From Crotalaria pallida (taxonomy: Eukaryota > Streptophyta > Magnoliopsida > Fabales > Fabaceae): a stretch of 64,000 nt of DNA. The notes below the pieces were generated by a model, which worked only from the letters and a program-made list of their open reading frames with translations, had not been told where the DNA came from and did no database searches. The first letter of the stretch is position 1. Each line of letters opens with the position of its first letter. The translations under genes and the position numbers were made by a program. The stretch is from positions 36,512,501 to 36,576,500 of the forward strand of contig CM075652.1 of the NCBI GenBank assembly GCA_037953625.1, read 5' to 3'. Shown here in pieces: positions 1-11,235 of the stretch.

Positions 1-330
1 GTATTGGTCTGACGCGATCAATGCACGCACCCAGTACGCGTCTTCTATGACCAGGAGCACTACCGCCGATCATTCTATGGAGTTAGGAGTGTCCATAACT
101 GCGAGCACCCAGTACTCGTCTTACAGCGGCGCATCTCGGCGACTTACGCGATCAATGCACGCACCCAGTACGCGTCTGCTATGACCAGGAACACATCCCA
201 CCGATTCCGTTCTCGGAACCCTGTGTGAATCATAACTGCAAGTACCCAGTACCCGTCTTACAGCTACACATACCCAGTATGCGTCTGACGCGATCAATGC
301 ACGCACCCGGTACGCGTCTGCTATGACCCG
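1..330 (-). repeat. hairpin-rich tandem repeat of family III LTR
   Basis: About 2.5 units of a ~135 bp repeat. Each carries short inverted repeats closing on CCCAGT as read on the plus strand (ACTGGGT on the sense strand), for example around 265-285 with stem GCATAC and loop TGG. It is the counterpart of the array at 11836-12265. Confidence 0.75.
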
Positions 331-1890
331 ATCACACAGCCATTTCTCTTTTATTCCTCTTATCCTTTTAACCATCTCTTTTAGTTCGGCCCATCTCGGC
401 TCAACCCTTTAAATTATTCCTCTTTACATTACTCTCATTATTTTATTAGCTCGACCTCTCTCGACTCCACCTCTTAATCTTTCTAACCATCTATTTAGCT
501 CGGCCTCTCTCGGCACAACCCGGTAACTATTTCCTTAATCCATTAACCTTTCTCATCATCTGACTTATTACTCTTTCCCTTCTACTTTCCATATATACCA
601 TTTCCTCATACCTACTCTCAACCTCTCCCAGCTCAGCCCAGCTCGGCCACAGATATGAATAACAAATATCAAAGCTCATAAATATATATACACAAAGTTC
701 ATAAACACTTATACAACAACAACAATAAGAATAAAAGCATTCAACCGATCCATCATGTAAATACCAACATATAGCATAAAACAATATTCTTCCCTACTTC
801 AAACTCATGTTTTCTAATTCATTTATTAGTTCCCTTTACCCATTTTACCTCTTCTTTCTATCATTAACCTATATCCATTCCCTAATCTACATCCACTCTT
901 AGTACCCTTTATGAACACCCTAGAAGCCCAAACTCAAGTAAAGGTAACACTCACTCCTTACCTCAAACCGTGAGAGATAAGAGTTGAGATCTTGAGAATG
1001 GCTTCCTTGACCTTGACCTTGTGAGCTTCACACCTCTTGAGTCCTCTTTCCTCCAAGCTGCCACAAGCTCCTCCCAGCTGCACACAAGCTCCACCAGCCA
1101 CACACGAACTCCACAGCGGTCCAGGGGCGTCCGAGATGGAAGAGAAGACGGCGGAAGGAGGGTTCTCCGGTTGGGGAAGAGAGGGAAGAAGAAAGTGGGT
1201 TGGGGTTTTGGTTGCTAGATTTTCCAAAGAGAAAGAGAAAGAGACGTCGGGAGAAAGAGAGTGAGAGAATGCAAAGTGTGTTATGGGGTGTATTTGGGTT
1301 TTCTTTTATTCATTTGAGGGAAACATTTGTGTGGTCCTCATTGGAGGCTTCTTGGGGAAGCTAGAATGTGTGGACAAGATTCATTGGCTTCCAAAGGAAG
1401 CCATGGATAGTACATTGAAAGGGACATAAAGCAATGATAGTGACATAAAGTGAATGACAATGACATAAAGTGAGGGATAGTACCATACGGACAGTACGAA
1501 AACCAAAGGGTTAACAAGTCCACATGAGCTGGCACGGAGGAGCTAGGACGTGTCGGCACGGGTACGTCAGCTAGGATACATCGGCTTGGTTTGTAGGAAC
1601 AGCAGTAGTCCGAGCTTCTTCTCGGATGATACTGTGAGGTGCGCTGAGGTCGGCTAATCCGGACTGGACAACAGGTTCCGCGGTTGGTTCCCATCCAGCT
1701 CGGTTCATATGCACACAATCTCATCTAGCTCGGTCGGGATCGGACCGAGGTCCTATACTTACATCCTAGGTCCGCCTATGCTCATACTACCCTTCTAACC
1801 TTGTACAATTTCTAAAGCTTAATCCTATCCTTAAATAAATATTTATATACTAAAATTATGTTATTTAATATTAATTTTCAGGATGTTACA
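1..1890 (-). mobile_element. family III LTR, cut by window start (III-a)
   Basis: The minus-strand reading starts with TGTAACATCC at 1890 and follows the complete family III LTR at 10399-13015 with moderate divergence: the same pyrimidine-rich first exon (about 1010-1330), the same GTAAGG splice donor (intron begins at 961) and the same hairpin repeats (1-330). The part beyond the LTR intron middle lies outside the window. The bases right of 1890 are not purine-rich on the minus strand, so there is no polypurine tract. It is therefore a 5' LTR or a solo LTR rather than a 3' LTR. ORFs in it are exon or repeat shadows. Confidence 0.85.
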
Positions 1891-3330
1891 GGAAACCTAT
1901 AGAAACACTTTGAACTTTTGAATGCTTGACATGTCTTTTTCTTATCTAATAATTTTGTCAATGTTTTAAATGAAAAGGGTTTACCAAGTACAACGTGTTT
2001 TCCTTATGATGAAGAAGATGCAAATCTTTAAAAGTACTTTATCACCAAATACCAAATCTTTTCTTCCAAGTCAATATTTCATGACTTTTCTGTGATGTGG
2101 ATTTGAGGAATGTAAGTGAAGGTAGCAAGGTGGGGTAAAGGCAATGCATGTTATCTTAGAGTTAAGACTTAAGTTAGAACCTACGTTAAGGTGAAGAATG
2201 TTATGTCTTTTCCTTTAAGTTCACTTAGAACTCCGAGGAAATGTGTGGGTACTATTGAACAAACGATATTCCGGAACTACAAATGATTCTCAAAACCCTT
2301 ATGAACTATTTCAAGGAATGTAGTTTGTTGAATGTTAAAGTCCCAATTTTAACATCCGGTAGGAAAGTTTTAGCGTTGAAATCTAGATTGTGGTATTCAG
2401 GTTTTGATTAGGATTGGAGACAAGAAACAGTTGCGTGAAGTCCCAACCTAAAGAACCGAATAGGAAGCCTTGAACCTTATAGAAAATAATAAACATAGGA
2501 TTAGTTGAGGTTTTGTTTTGTGGGGTTATCTATTAGGTTGAGTGTAGCACCTCAACAGCTTCTAAGTCGTAGATTGGGTAGGAGAAGTTAGGTCCAATGT
2601 GATGGAGTCTTAGAGTTTAAGTCATAGGCATATAGATATGTAGATGTTCATATAGGAAGTAGGCTTTATGTGTTTCTGAATGATTGACTTGTACGTGTAT
2701 GTGTGTGTATTTACACTTTTAAGCTTACTAAGACTATATGCTAAGTTAAATTATTTTTATCAATCAAATTATTTGGGACCTTTTTATGATAGTTCCCAAC
2801 TTTTAATTAATTTTCATACTCTTCGTCTACGAACCAAAGTTGATTTTGAATAGGAATATTTCACCCATTCTTGGAGATGGTTTTGAAAGAGTATTATACT
2901 AATCCTTATTAATTACTTATCAAATCAAATTCTTTCAAAATAAGTGTCTCTCATTTCTTTCATGAACATTCTTTAATTCTAGTTCCAATTCTTTCATTTG
3001 TATATATGTATATTTTCGGTGCAACCTCTATCTTAGAGAAAGTGTTGCACATTATAAAACTTATAATTTTGATAAACTAAGTTTTGGGTGTATGTCAACT
3101 CGATTTCTCTATATATATTATTAAAGTATATCTATTATGTACTATTTGCAATTCCCCTTTTTATAAATATCAGTTTAATTTTCTAAGGACAACTCTTATA
3201 TCTATCTTTTATCGTAACCCTCATTTTCCAATCATATTCATATATAAAGTGTTTCCCCCAATCTTGTTTACCTCTTTAATAAAATTCTCATTGTAAAATG
3301 AAATTGTAACTTTTCTAATGTGCTCTTTTC
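1891..3330. other. AT-rich sequence, nothing recognised
   Basis: No ORF longer than 70 codons and no retroelement motif found in any frame. Low-complexity AT stretches (2690-2960, 3000-3300) and no visible repeat ends. It may be an old decayed element or intergenic DNA. Confidence 0.5.
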
Positions 3331-3378
3331 ATGAGGACGTTCCAAACCTTGTTCCTTCTATACGCCAAGGTGGAGATT

Positions 3379-3702
3379 GTTGAGTATGACTCATAGGTGC
3401 TGCAAAAGGGCAAAGGGTCAATGGGCCACGAAGTGGCCTATCTTGTGACCCTTAATGTAATATGTTTTCTACTAGATATGCTTGTACTCTGTAACCCTGA
3501 TTAGCACAAGAAATAATACGGAACTATAGCTGCTCTATAGTAGCAGACGTAGGCATAATTAGCCGAACTGCGTGATCAATTCTGTGTGTTCTCTCTCTCT
3601 CTCTCTCTCTTTCTCTTCTGTTCTGTTACTGCTGTTACAACAACTCTATCTCTAATAGAAGCTCCCTCGTGTTTATCGGATCGGTCATCTATCTTCAGTG
3701 CA
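3379..3702 (+). mobile_element. Ty1/copia-type LTR (324 bp)
   Basis: Starts TGTTGAGTATG directly after a classic copia polypurine-type sequence (AAGGTGGAGAT, 3368-3378) and ends in TGCA just before TTGGTAACAAAGAG, which resembles a decayed initiator-Met PBS (about 9 of 12 positions of TGGTATCAGAGC). A CT microsatellite lies at 3591-3612. Having PPT-like bases on one side and PBS-like bases on the other is odd for a single LTR. No gag or pol is visible on either side. Boundaries are inferred. Confidence 0.55.
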
Positions 3703-3999
3703 TTGGTAACAAAGAGACTTCTAATTCTAGGAGCTAGTTGAAAGGAGGACCTTTAACAGGTTAACCCTTGGGATTGCTTTATTACCAAGAATTACTTCTG
3801 ATTCAGTGTAATTTCGTGTAGCCAGAAAAGGACATGCATTTAGATCGGAAAAATACGTACAAACGTACAAAAAGCAAGACATAAAATAGTTAGTCAACTT
3901 ATTAATAAGAGACAAGAAACTCCCTAATTCAAAATGGTCTTGGTTAGTAGGGTTAAGAGCATCTATGAATTCTTGCTCATAGTAACACAATGAAAAAAA
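3703..3999. other. short unassigned stretch
   Basis: Follows the copia-type LTR. An 87-codon minus-strand ORF at 3727-3990 has no recognisable motif and is not credited as a gene. Confidence 0.4.
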
Positions 4000-4330
4000 A
4001 TGTCTTTACTCAAAGTGGATGCACATAAAAAATTATTCTCACTTGATAAATCCATTATTCACGAAATTAGAAGTTAAATATTTGAAAGAAATTTCAAATG
4101 AGTTATGATATTGCTATTTGAACTGATTATTATAACTTTATATTAGAGACCTAGCTATTTATGCTAATAAAAAATTACATAGAAATATATATAGGAAGAC
4201 AAGTGGAGGTGGGTGATGAGTTGGTGGTAGGTTAGAATAAGTTGGTAAGGTTGAAAATGGGGGTAATGGTAAGTTGGTGAAGGTCGAAAATGATACACAT
4301 GGTGAGTTGATGGATTGTTTCTAGATCATT
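4000..4330 (-). mobile_element. decayed LTR of family VI, left copy
   Basis: 4080-4320 aligns by eye with 5985-6230: shared GAGTTATGATATTG, AAGTGGAGGTGGGT, GTGAGTTG and GGATTGTTT blocks in the same order, with scattered differences. The two copies flank a stretch carrying a minus-strand gag start, so they are read as the 3' (left) and 5' (right) LTRs of one old minus-strand element. Outer boundaries are not resolved. Confidence 0.6.
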
Positions 4331-5286
4331 CTTCTCGGGTTGGAGAAGATTCGAGTCTAAGCATTATCTTCATAGTAAGGTGATATGTCAGTAACATCGA
4401 ATGTAGCAAAACATAGTAGGTGTTAGGTAACTTCAATATCCAGGTTGCCGAAAAATGCCAAGGTGGATCAGGTGAAGGGAAGCTAGTGACTGCATCAATC
4501 TTAGTAGGATCAACTTTGATACATTTACATTTTAATGATGTTGCATAGAAACATTACTTCATTAGCTAAGAAGGTGAACTTATTCAATTTAGCATACACC
4601 TTCTTGAGGTGAACTTCAACATGTTCTTACGGACTCATATTGCGGGTGAGTTTATTAAGAAAAAACAGATCTTGGGATGAAGTTGATGTCATGATAGATG
4701 TCTCTCATAGGTTCTAAACCAAGAGGAATTTCTTATGGCATAACATTTGGGTATATTGTAAAGAGATTTTCTGTTTATTCACGAAACATGTGTTGCAATA
4801 TTTTGTTCAACCATGAGTAAGAGGTTCATTGACTAAAATTCTTCTCTTATGACAGTTGTGTAAAGACTGAGCCTAACTAATAAGGTTTCTCTTTGATTTA
4901 TGAGAGTCAACTCTTCCTCAAACACTAGTGGACCATTGAAATCGTTATGACGTGGTTGAAGCTTGTCTGGGATATCTTTAAGCTCGAACACTTATTCTAC
5001 TGTTTGAAGTTAATCAACGAATTCATTTGATTGTAGCCTCCATTTGAACTTTTGGAATGTCTCTTTTGAAGTCATTAATATGACTTTGATTTTGGGGTCT
5101 TCACATTTGGTAACTGGAAGAGGAAGAATCACTTTCATTAGAGTCGTGATCTTAATTGGTGATTCTTTGTTGGTTTAGTTGAACTTGTTGAGTCTCAACT
5201 ATTCCTTGTAAACTTTGGATTTGTTGCCCCGATTCTTCAATCTGAACTTCTTAGATATTTATTTGGTTTTGGTGTTTTCGAGGCAT
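4331..5286 (-). pseudogene. decayed gypsy-like internal region, family VI
   Basis: On the minus strand an ATG at 5286 opens MPRKHQNQINI and then a stop, the kind of basic N-terminus seen in gypsy gag proteins. The following sequence still looks coding-derived (glutamine-rich, AAT/CAA rich) but is broken in all frames. About 950 bp remain between the LTR-like copies, so most of gag-pol has been deleted. The tandem duplication begins inside it at 4786. Confidence 0.45.
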
Positions 5287-5309
5287 GATGAGGAAATTCA
5301 AGGAATTGA

Positions 5310-5620
5310 ATGGTAAGGGTAAAATGATAAATTGGAAAGATAAAGGTACTATTTGAAGGCTAGGGATAAAATGGTAATTTCTTAAAGTTCAGGAACTAAA
5401 GATATTTGTGAAAAGTTATGGGGCTAAAATGTAATTTTGAAAAAGTACAAGGCTAAAATGTAATTTTAAATATTTTAGGGACTAAAATACAATTTCTAAA
5501 AATTTAGTGACTATTGTAGTTCTAAAAATTAAAGAACCAAAGTGCAATTCTGAAAAAATCACTTGCTAAATTGCAATTTAAAAAAAATTCATCGTCTAAA
5601 ATGCAATTTTGGAAAAATAC
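5310..5620. repeat. degenerate ~28-30 bp minisatellite
   Basis: Repeated blocks of the form GGGACTAAAATGTAATTTTGAAAAA with variants, about nine or ten units. It lies between the family VI gag start and its right LTR, so it sits in the element's 5' leader. Repeated in copy 2 at about 24238-24548. Confidence 0.75.
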
Positions 5621-5829
5621 ACCATGAGTAAGATGTCACAATGATGTAGCAATGACATAATCGTCTTCGACATCAAGTTTTCCGGTGACTTGCTATTTTT
5701 CGGCACAGTTTTTGGCTACCTCGTTTTAATCTTTAGATATCTTCGTTCGTCACAAAACGTGGTACCTTAAGGTTTTTGGCCCTTTTGAGCATGTATATTG
5801 TGTTGGTTTTAGAAAAGAAAAAAAAAAAA

Positions 5830-6331
5830 AGACCATAAAAGGTGTTTTCTGGAGGTGGTTGGAATCATTCCGGAAAAAAGACACAAAAGCCAATTCTTAT
5901 CAAAATTGATAGTGTATGGAGCTAGAGAAGAAGCTGGAGAACTTGCTTTGATTACGGAAATGGCTCAATATGTCAAGAATTCGATAGAAAACTCAAATGG
6001 GTTATGATATTGATACTTGAATTTATCACTGTATCCTTACATTTTAGAGATCTATTTATACTACTCAAAAATTACATAAAAAAAAAATAAATACAAGTGG
6101 AGGTGGGTAGTGAGTTGGTGGTAGCTAGCATGAGTTGGAAGGAGTTAGTTAAGGTTAAAAATGAGATTATAGTGGATTGGTGAAGGTTAAAAATGTTGCA
6201 CATGGTGAGTTGGTGAATTGTTTGTGGATCATTTAAAACTTTGCAGTCTTATAAAATTAAAACTCCAGTGTATATAGATTGAACCACAATTACAAGCACC
6301 ACTTATGTATGGTACGATGATGATGGATGGA
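5830..6331 (-). mobile_element. decayed LTR of family VI, right copy
   Basis: Homologous to the left copy at 4000-4330 (see the shared blocks at 5985-6230). It ends against the family V LTR at 6332. No clean TG/CA ends or TSD could be assigned. Confidence 0.55.
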
Positions 6332-6808
6332 TGTAACACCCAAAATATTGAGGTAAATAAAAATGCGGATTTACAAAAAAAATTTCTGGACGTGTGTGAA
6401 AACCCAAAATGCTTTTTAATAAAATAATATTTCTTTTATAAAATGGTCTGAGTGCAAAATAACATATTTACAAAACTCCAAAACTAATTTACACCCAGAG
6501 CATTGGTCTTCACAACTCAATCCTTTTGAAAAAAGATTCGGATAACGAGACGTTATCCTGGTTGTTCCCCTTTACGAACTCCCACTCCAACATGAGTGGC
6601 TTCAGTCCTATCCTTCGAAAGAACCTACGACACAGACATGATAGATGGGAGTAAGTCACTTGTCATATCGCATAAGCAGAATAATGATTTGTTCAAGCAC
6701 AAACACAATATATATCATATTAACACATGCATGCTGAACAAGTGTCTTCACAATCAATACTTTAATCATCATTAGTCTTTCGTGTTATGCATGCTCGTCT
6801 CTCAAATT
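6332..6808 (-). mobile_element. family V LTR fragment, interrupted by I-a
   Basis: The plus strand begins TGTAACACCC. Read on the minus strand it ends GGGTGTTACA and carries a possible splice acceptor (intron end 6625) after CTTACTCCC, the same branch-point-like string found before the family I acceptor. It is therefore taken as the 3' end of a minus-strand LTR. It is cut at 6809 where I-a starts. The remainder would lie beyond I-a, outside the window. Confidence 0.6.
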
Positions 6809-7242
6809 GTAACAGCCCTAATTTTCGTCTCCCGGATAATAAGGAAATTAATAATAAATAAAGTTTTATTATTAATTAATATAAATTTTTTTCAAGTTTA
6901 TGTTTTGTATTCAATTAGCCTTGGAATATAAGAAATCGGTGAAGGTATTTTTATATGATATGTATATACAAAAATATAGATATTGCATTTTAGTCCTTGG
7001 GTTAGGACCTAAATGTAATATTAGAAAGGTTCTTGGAGGGAAAGGTTTTTGAAGTATTAATTTTTAAATTTTACACTGATGTAACCGGTTAGTAATGCCC
7101 TGTAACCGGTTAGACGATGAACCCAGAAACTGGGTTAGTGGATTTTGATGAGTAATCACTGCAATTGCCCCTTAATTTCCACGAATCCCACTCGATTCAT
7201 AGTGGGAAACGCGTGTCTATCTGCATGTTAATCAAATCCCTC

Positions 7243-7249
7243 TATTTAA
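7243..7249 (+). promoter_or_regulatory. TATA box of the I-a LTR
   Basis: TATTTAA in the context CTATTTAAGG, about 435 bp from the LTR start and about 280 bp before the GTAAGT donor at 7527. The equivalent position is CTATAAAAAC in I-b, CTATTTAAG in II-a and CTATAAAAA in II-b, so its place is conserved. The same site in copy 2 is 26183-26189. Confidence 0.7.
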
Positions 7250-7526
7250 GGCTCAATGGTTGATGAATTGAGCCCATTGTTGCCCAAGTGTGAGGGATTG
7301 CTCTGTGTTAGGGTTCTGAGGTTCGTCCTTGCAATTCTCCTTTGTTTCTGAGAGATAGACTTTGAGTGATACACGAACATGAAGCTTACATCCAGAGCTT
7401 CGTGTTGATATAAAGTTTGTAAGCTAAAAGTGAGTGTGGAAGAAGAAATCAATCTCTTATGTTGAAGCTTGAAAACTGGTGCAGTGTTGTTCTTGTTTTG
7501 GAAGCTAGGTTTAAGATCTGATTTTG

Positions 7527-9030
7527 GTAAGTACAAGTAACCTTTAAGCCTCAAATCACTTCGATCCTTTAGTGCATGTTACCTAGAGCAAGTCCTAAAT
7601 ATTTTCCCTAATTTGTTTGGTCAATCTCTATGTCAAAATCTCTGGTATTTGGACCCTGTTGCTGAAATCGTGGTTAAGAGCAGAACTAAGGATTTATGTG
7701 AAATCTGTGGATTTTTCTTCAATCTCAGTGTTATTACTCATCAAACACTATCCTAAGGTATGGGAGAAGTTTACCTTATACTAGATTAAGGCTAAAAATA
7801 TGTGTTTTAGGATTTGAGTCAACAAAGACTCAAAAGGGCATTATATAGACATGTTAAAAGGCTTGGAGGCCATTTCTGCAGCTCAATTCTTTTTGAGCAG
7901 GTTTAGTATTGTCCATGCAAGTAATTTTGGTGATTGAGACAGAACCTAAATGCTTATTATGAGTTTTGTGATATCAAGTTGTGTTTATGTTGAGCTATAT
8001 GCAATTTGATGCTCTAAATGGAAGGCATGCAAAATGAATATGTTTTTGTGGTTAAACATGTTTATATTAAGGTATGTGAACTCTGTTTATGACTGAAATT
8101 GGTTAGATTTGAGTATGGTAGAAAATGGTGTGCAAAATCCCTTTCTGCAGTGTACATTCTGCAGAATCTAACCGGTTATTCTGAATCTGTAACCGGTTAG
8201 ATACTGTCAGTTTTCAAAGAAAATGATTTTATGAAATTGGCCCAGTGTCCTTACCATTTGCACTCAAGTCTATACTCTAATTTCATTTGAAACCAATCTG
8301 AAATCATGTCAATTAACATTGTTTGTTTCAGATTGTAATTGATGAGTCAATGCCTTAAGGTTAAAAGATAATTTCAAGTGGAAATTATTCTTAATTGAAA
8401 TGGGATTGTGATTTAGACTTTTGAATGATGAAATCAGTGGGGTTTGAGGTATGTAACAATGCTGAGACTCTGTTTATGGATTGGGTAGAGAATTCAAGAA
8501 AAGGGATTTCTGAATTTCAATGGTTAGTAGGTTCAGGTCTGTAATTCTAACTGGTTAGTCTGAAACTGTAACCGGTTAGTACCTGAAACTGAAAAAATAA
8601 AAGTTAAGTCTTTTAAGTGAAAAGTTTGATACCATTGGTTAAGTTTTTCCCAATCCAAGTCTAATGGCATGTTTTTAAGTTAATTCAAGGATGAATTTTC
8701 ATGTAAAAGGTTATACCTCAAATCAATCATTCAAAGGAAAGTTTGAGATATTTCTAAATCACAATAATTAAATTAAAGATAAAAACCAACCTTGATAATT
8801 GTGTGTGCATTCATTCATAGAGAATAGAGAATAGGTTGACAAGAAACGTTTGTCAGGTTTTGGGAACATGAGGAGGGTACTCTGGGAGTACCAAATTGGT
8901 GCAACCTACTTGATGACACATTCTGGGAATGTGGCCAGTGTCTGGGACATGGTTTTTATGCGTTCTGGGAACGTAATGCAAACTCTAGGAGTGATGCTTG
9001 TTTTCCAAGTATGGTTTGCCATACGTTCTG
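7527..9030 (+). other. LTR intron of I-a, first part
   Basis: Strong donor TTTTG/GTAAGTA at 7527. The intron is interrupted by I-b. In copy 2 the remaining part is 50123-50370, ending TTTAG just before the LTR ORF, which gives a spliced-out length of about 1.75 kb. Splicing is inferred from consensus sites conserved across families and is not proven. Confidence 0.6.
8850..9030 (+). repeat. TGG-loop hairpin array in I-a LTR
   Basis: Successive short inverted repeats with different stems around TGG: GGTACTC at about 8875-8891, CACATTC, an imperfect CCAGTGTC, GCGTTC with a G-U end pair, then CATACG opening the hairpin that I-b split. The first (AACATGAG) is decayed. The undisturbed order is seen at 13028-13231 in the opposite orientation. 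Confidence 0.85.
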
Positions 9031-9671
9031 TGTGACACCCTTGTTTTATATCTTGAAAATAATAAATATTTCCAAATATAGAATACTTGCTATCCAAAAA
9101 TTTGGTCTAGAAATTTTTTCCTTTTTAACTTATACTTGCTCATTTATAAACACATTTAACCTTGACAAATAATTTGAATTTGGCTTAACGATACCTTTAT
9201 TACAAAAGCCTCTTGAGACAACGCCTTTTTAATAAAATAAAACATATCTGTAGTGTTGATTAAAAACAGATTGATTGTCTCTTGAGCTTAATCGGATTTG
9301 TAGAATATAAACTTATTTGCCGAATCCTTTTTAATCAAAATCAGAGTATGCAGAAGTAAGAATAATACTTGTGGGGCACTGCTGAGGTAAAACATCATAT
9401 ATATATATATAGATATATCATAAGATAAACACCCCCACCAGTATCAAAGTAGCAAGTATCAAAGTCGAGATAGCAAGTTTTAGTGAAACATATACATAAC
9501 TAGCTGCTCCAAATAAACCTCACTCTAAGACCTCTCAAAAATATGTACAATATATAAAAAAGTCAAAATAGAAGTCCCAGAGCAGGTCATCCATGTCCTC
9601 AGCAGCTCCTCTGATCCTCTGCAGCTCTATCCCTAGACCTAGGATCCAAAACATCTATGCTATGCAAGCTC

Positions 9672-10133
9672 CTAGGAACCAGCAGTTCCACCTCGAGTAG
9701 AAACATTAGGCTCGATAGGCACCTCCTCCTCGACGGGATCCTCCTCGACCTCGCCCGACTGTGTAGAGACCCCACCCCTGGGCCTAGGATCTGCAGAAGC
9801 AGTCCTCGCAAAGTCAGCCGGACCAGGAGAAGGAGTCTCCTCAGTAACAACTCTATGTGAAGAAGGATGAGTACGAGTGGCAGATCTAAAACGAAAACTA
9901 TGAAATCGACGCACTGGTCGAGCCGGGGGTGGTCCTCTATATGAGTAAAAGGGTGGAACATGCATACTATAGACCATCGGGATCCTAAGCCTACGAGGTC
10001 GCACCCGAACCAAAGGGTTTGGGTGGTAGAGAGTAATCTCCACCTCCCCCTCAAAGGTGGCTTGGTGCTCCTCGTAAGTCCATATACCACTAGGGATAGG
10101 GCGTATCTCAATGCAGGCTAGGTATCTGGCCAT
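9672..10133 (-). CDS. LTR-encoded ORF, I-b 3' LTR copy 1
   Basis: A protein of about 154 residues beginning MARYLACIEIRPIPSGIW, of no family I recognise. The N-terminal ~60 residues are compact and conserved (FEGEVEIT, YHPNPLVRVRPRR). The middle is rich in Arg, Pro and Ser, and the tail is acidic (GEVEEDPVEEE). The ATG lies 3 nt after an AG splice acceptor at 10137. Versions in the other LTRs have 157-158 residues; this one lacks a short acidic run. There is no signal peptide or membrane segment. The element's pol genes are dead, so present function is doubtful. Cross-family conservation suggests past selection. Confidence 0.6.
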   Translation of the reverse strand: MARYLACIEIRPIPSGIWTYEEHQATFEGEVEITLYHPNPLVRVRPRRLRIPMVYSMHVPPFYSYRGPPPARPVRRFHSFRFRSATRTHPSSHRVVTEETPSPGPADFARTASADPRPRGGVSTQSGEVEEDPVEEEVPIEPNVSTRGGTAGS

Positions 10134-11235
10134 CACCTAAACAGGGCATAGGGAGTACTTATACACATATACATAATCAATAAAGACTAAAATACAAGCA
10201 CAGTTATATCATGGACAGACAATAATGCAAGTACATATGAGCACACCAATTTTCAACATTATATCTCTTATAATGCAAGTACATATGAGCACACCAATTT
10301 TCAACATTATATCTCTTATAATGCAAGTGGCATGATGCATGATTTCCATCCATAACTGAGGCCTCCAATACTAATCCATCTCGGACGTCCATCCAATATG
10401 TAACATCCTAAAAATTAATATTAAATATAATAACTTTAGATATATATACATAGTAGATAAATATTTATTTAAGGGTAGGATTAAGCCGTAGAAGTTGTAT
10501 AAAGGTAGTAGGGTAGTGAGAAGCTTAGGCCGACCTGGAATGTAACCGTAGGACCTCGGACCGATCCCGACCGAGCTAAATTGAGGTTAGACACGGAACC
10601 CGTGTCAAGCTCGGATTAGCTGACCTCAGCGCACCTCACGTTATCATCCGAGAAGGAAGCTCGGACTACTGTTGTTCCTCTAAACCGAGCCGACACGTCC
10701 TAGCTCCTCCGTGCCAGCTCATGTTGAGCTGTTGGCCTTTGGGTTCTGTACCAATCCGTACTATGTACTATCCTTCACTTTATGTCACTATCATTGCTTT
10801 ATGTCCCTTTCAAGTCACTATTCATGGCTTCCTTTGGAAGCCAATGAATCCTGTCCACATATTCTAGCTTCCCCAAGAAGCCTCCAATGAAGACCACACA
10901 AATATTTCCCCTAAATGAATAAAAGAGAATCAACATACACAACACAACACTTCTCACTTTCACTCTCATTCTCTTTCTCCTTGTCTCTCTCTTTCTCTCA
11001 AAGTTCCAGCAAAACCCCAACCCAATTTCTTCCTCCCTCTCTTCCACCAACCGGAAACCTCCTTCCCGCCGTCTTCTCTCCCGTCCCGGACGTCCCTGGA
11101 CCGCCGTGAAGTTCGTGTGTAGCTTGGAGGAACTCGTGGCAGCTTGGAGGAAAGGATTCAAAGGGTGTGAAGTTCAAGAGATCAAGCATCAAGGAAACCA
11201 TTCTCAAACTCTCAACTCTTATCTCACGGTTTGAG

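Larger units (their letters stand above)
6809..9030 (+). mobile_element. I-a 5' LTR, proximal part, copy 1
   Basis: Begins TGTAACAGCCC and matches, in inverse orientation, the LTR of I-b ending at 15263. It contains U3 with two TAACCGGTTA palindromes (7080-7120), a TATA box, a first exon, a GTAAGT donor at 7527 and an intron with more ACCGGT palindromes (8165-8205, 8545-8580). The TGG-loop hairpins (from about 8850) follow. It stops at 9030 with TTCTG, the left target duplication of I-b. The rest of this LTR is found only once, at 50118-51479. Confidence 0.9.

Noticed and set aside
1338..1724. 128-codon minus-strand ORF
   Set aside because: Lies in the U3/leader part of a family III LTR. Frame not kept in the copies at 10399 and 29343, and no motif.
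9599..10111. Open frame on the minus strand (170 codons, Leu/Arg-rich) overlapping the LTR ORF; similar ones at 20307, 28543, 39250 and 50546
   Set aside because: Shifted frame of the LTR ORF. The conserved third-position pattern supports the MARYLACIEI frame, not this one.
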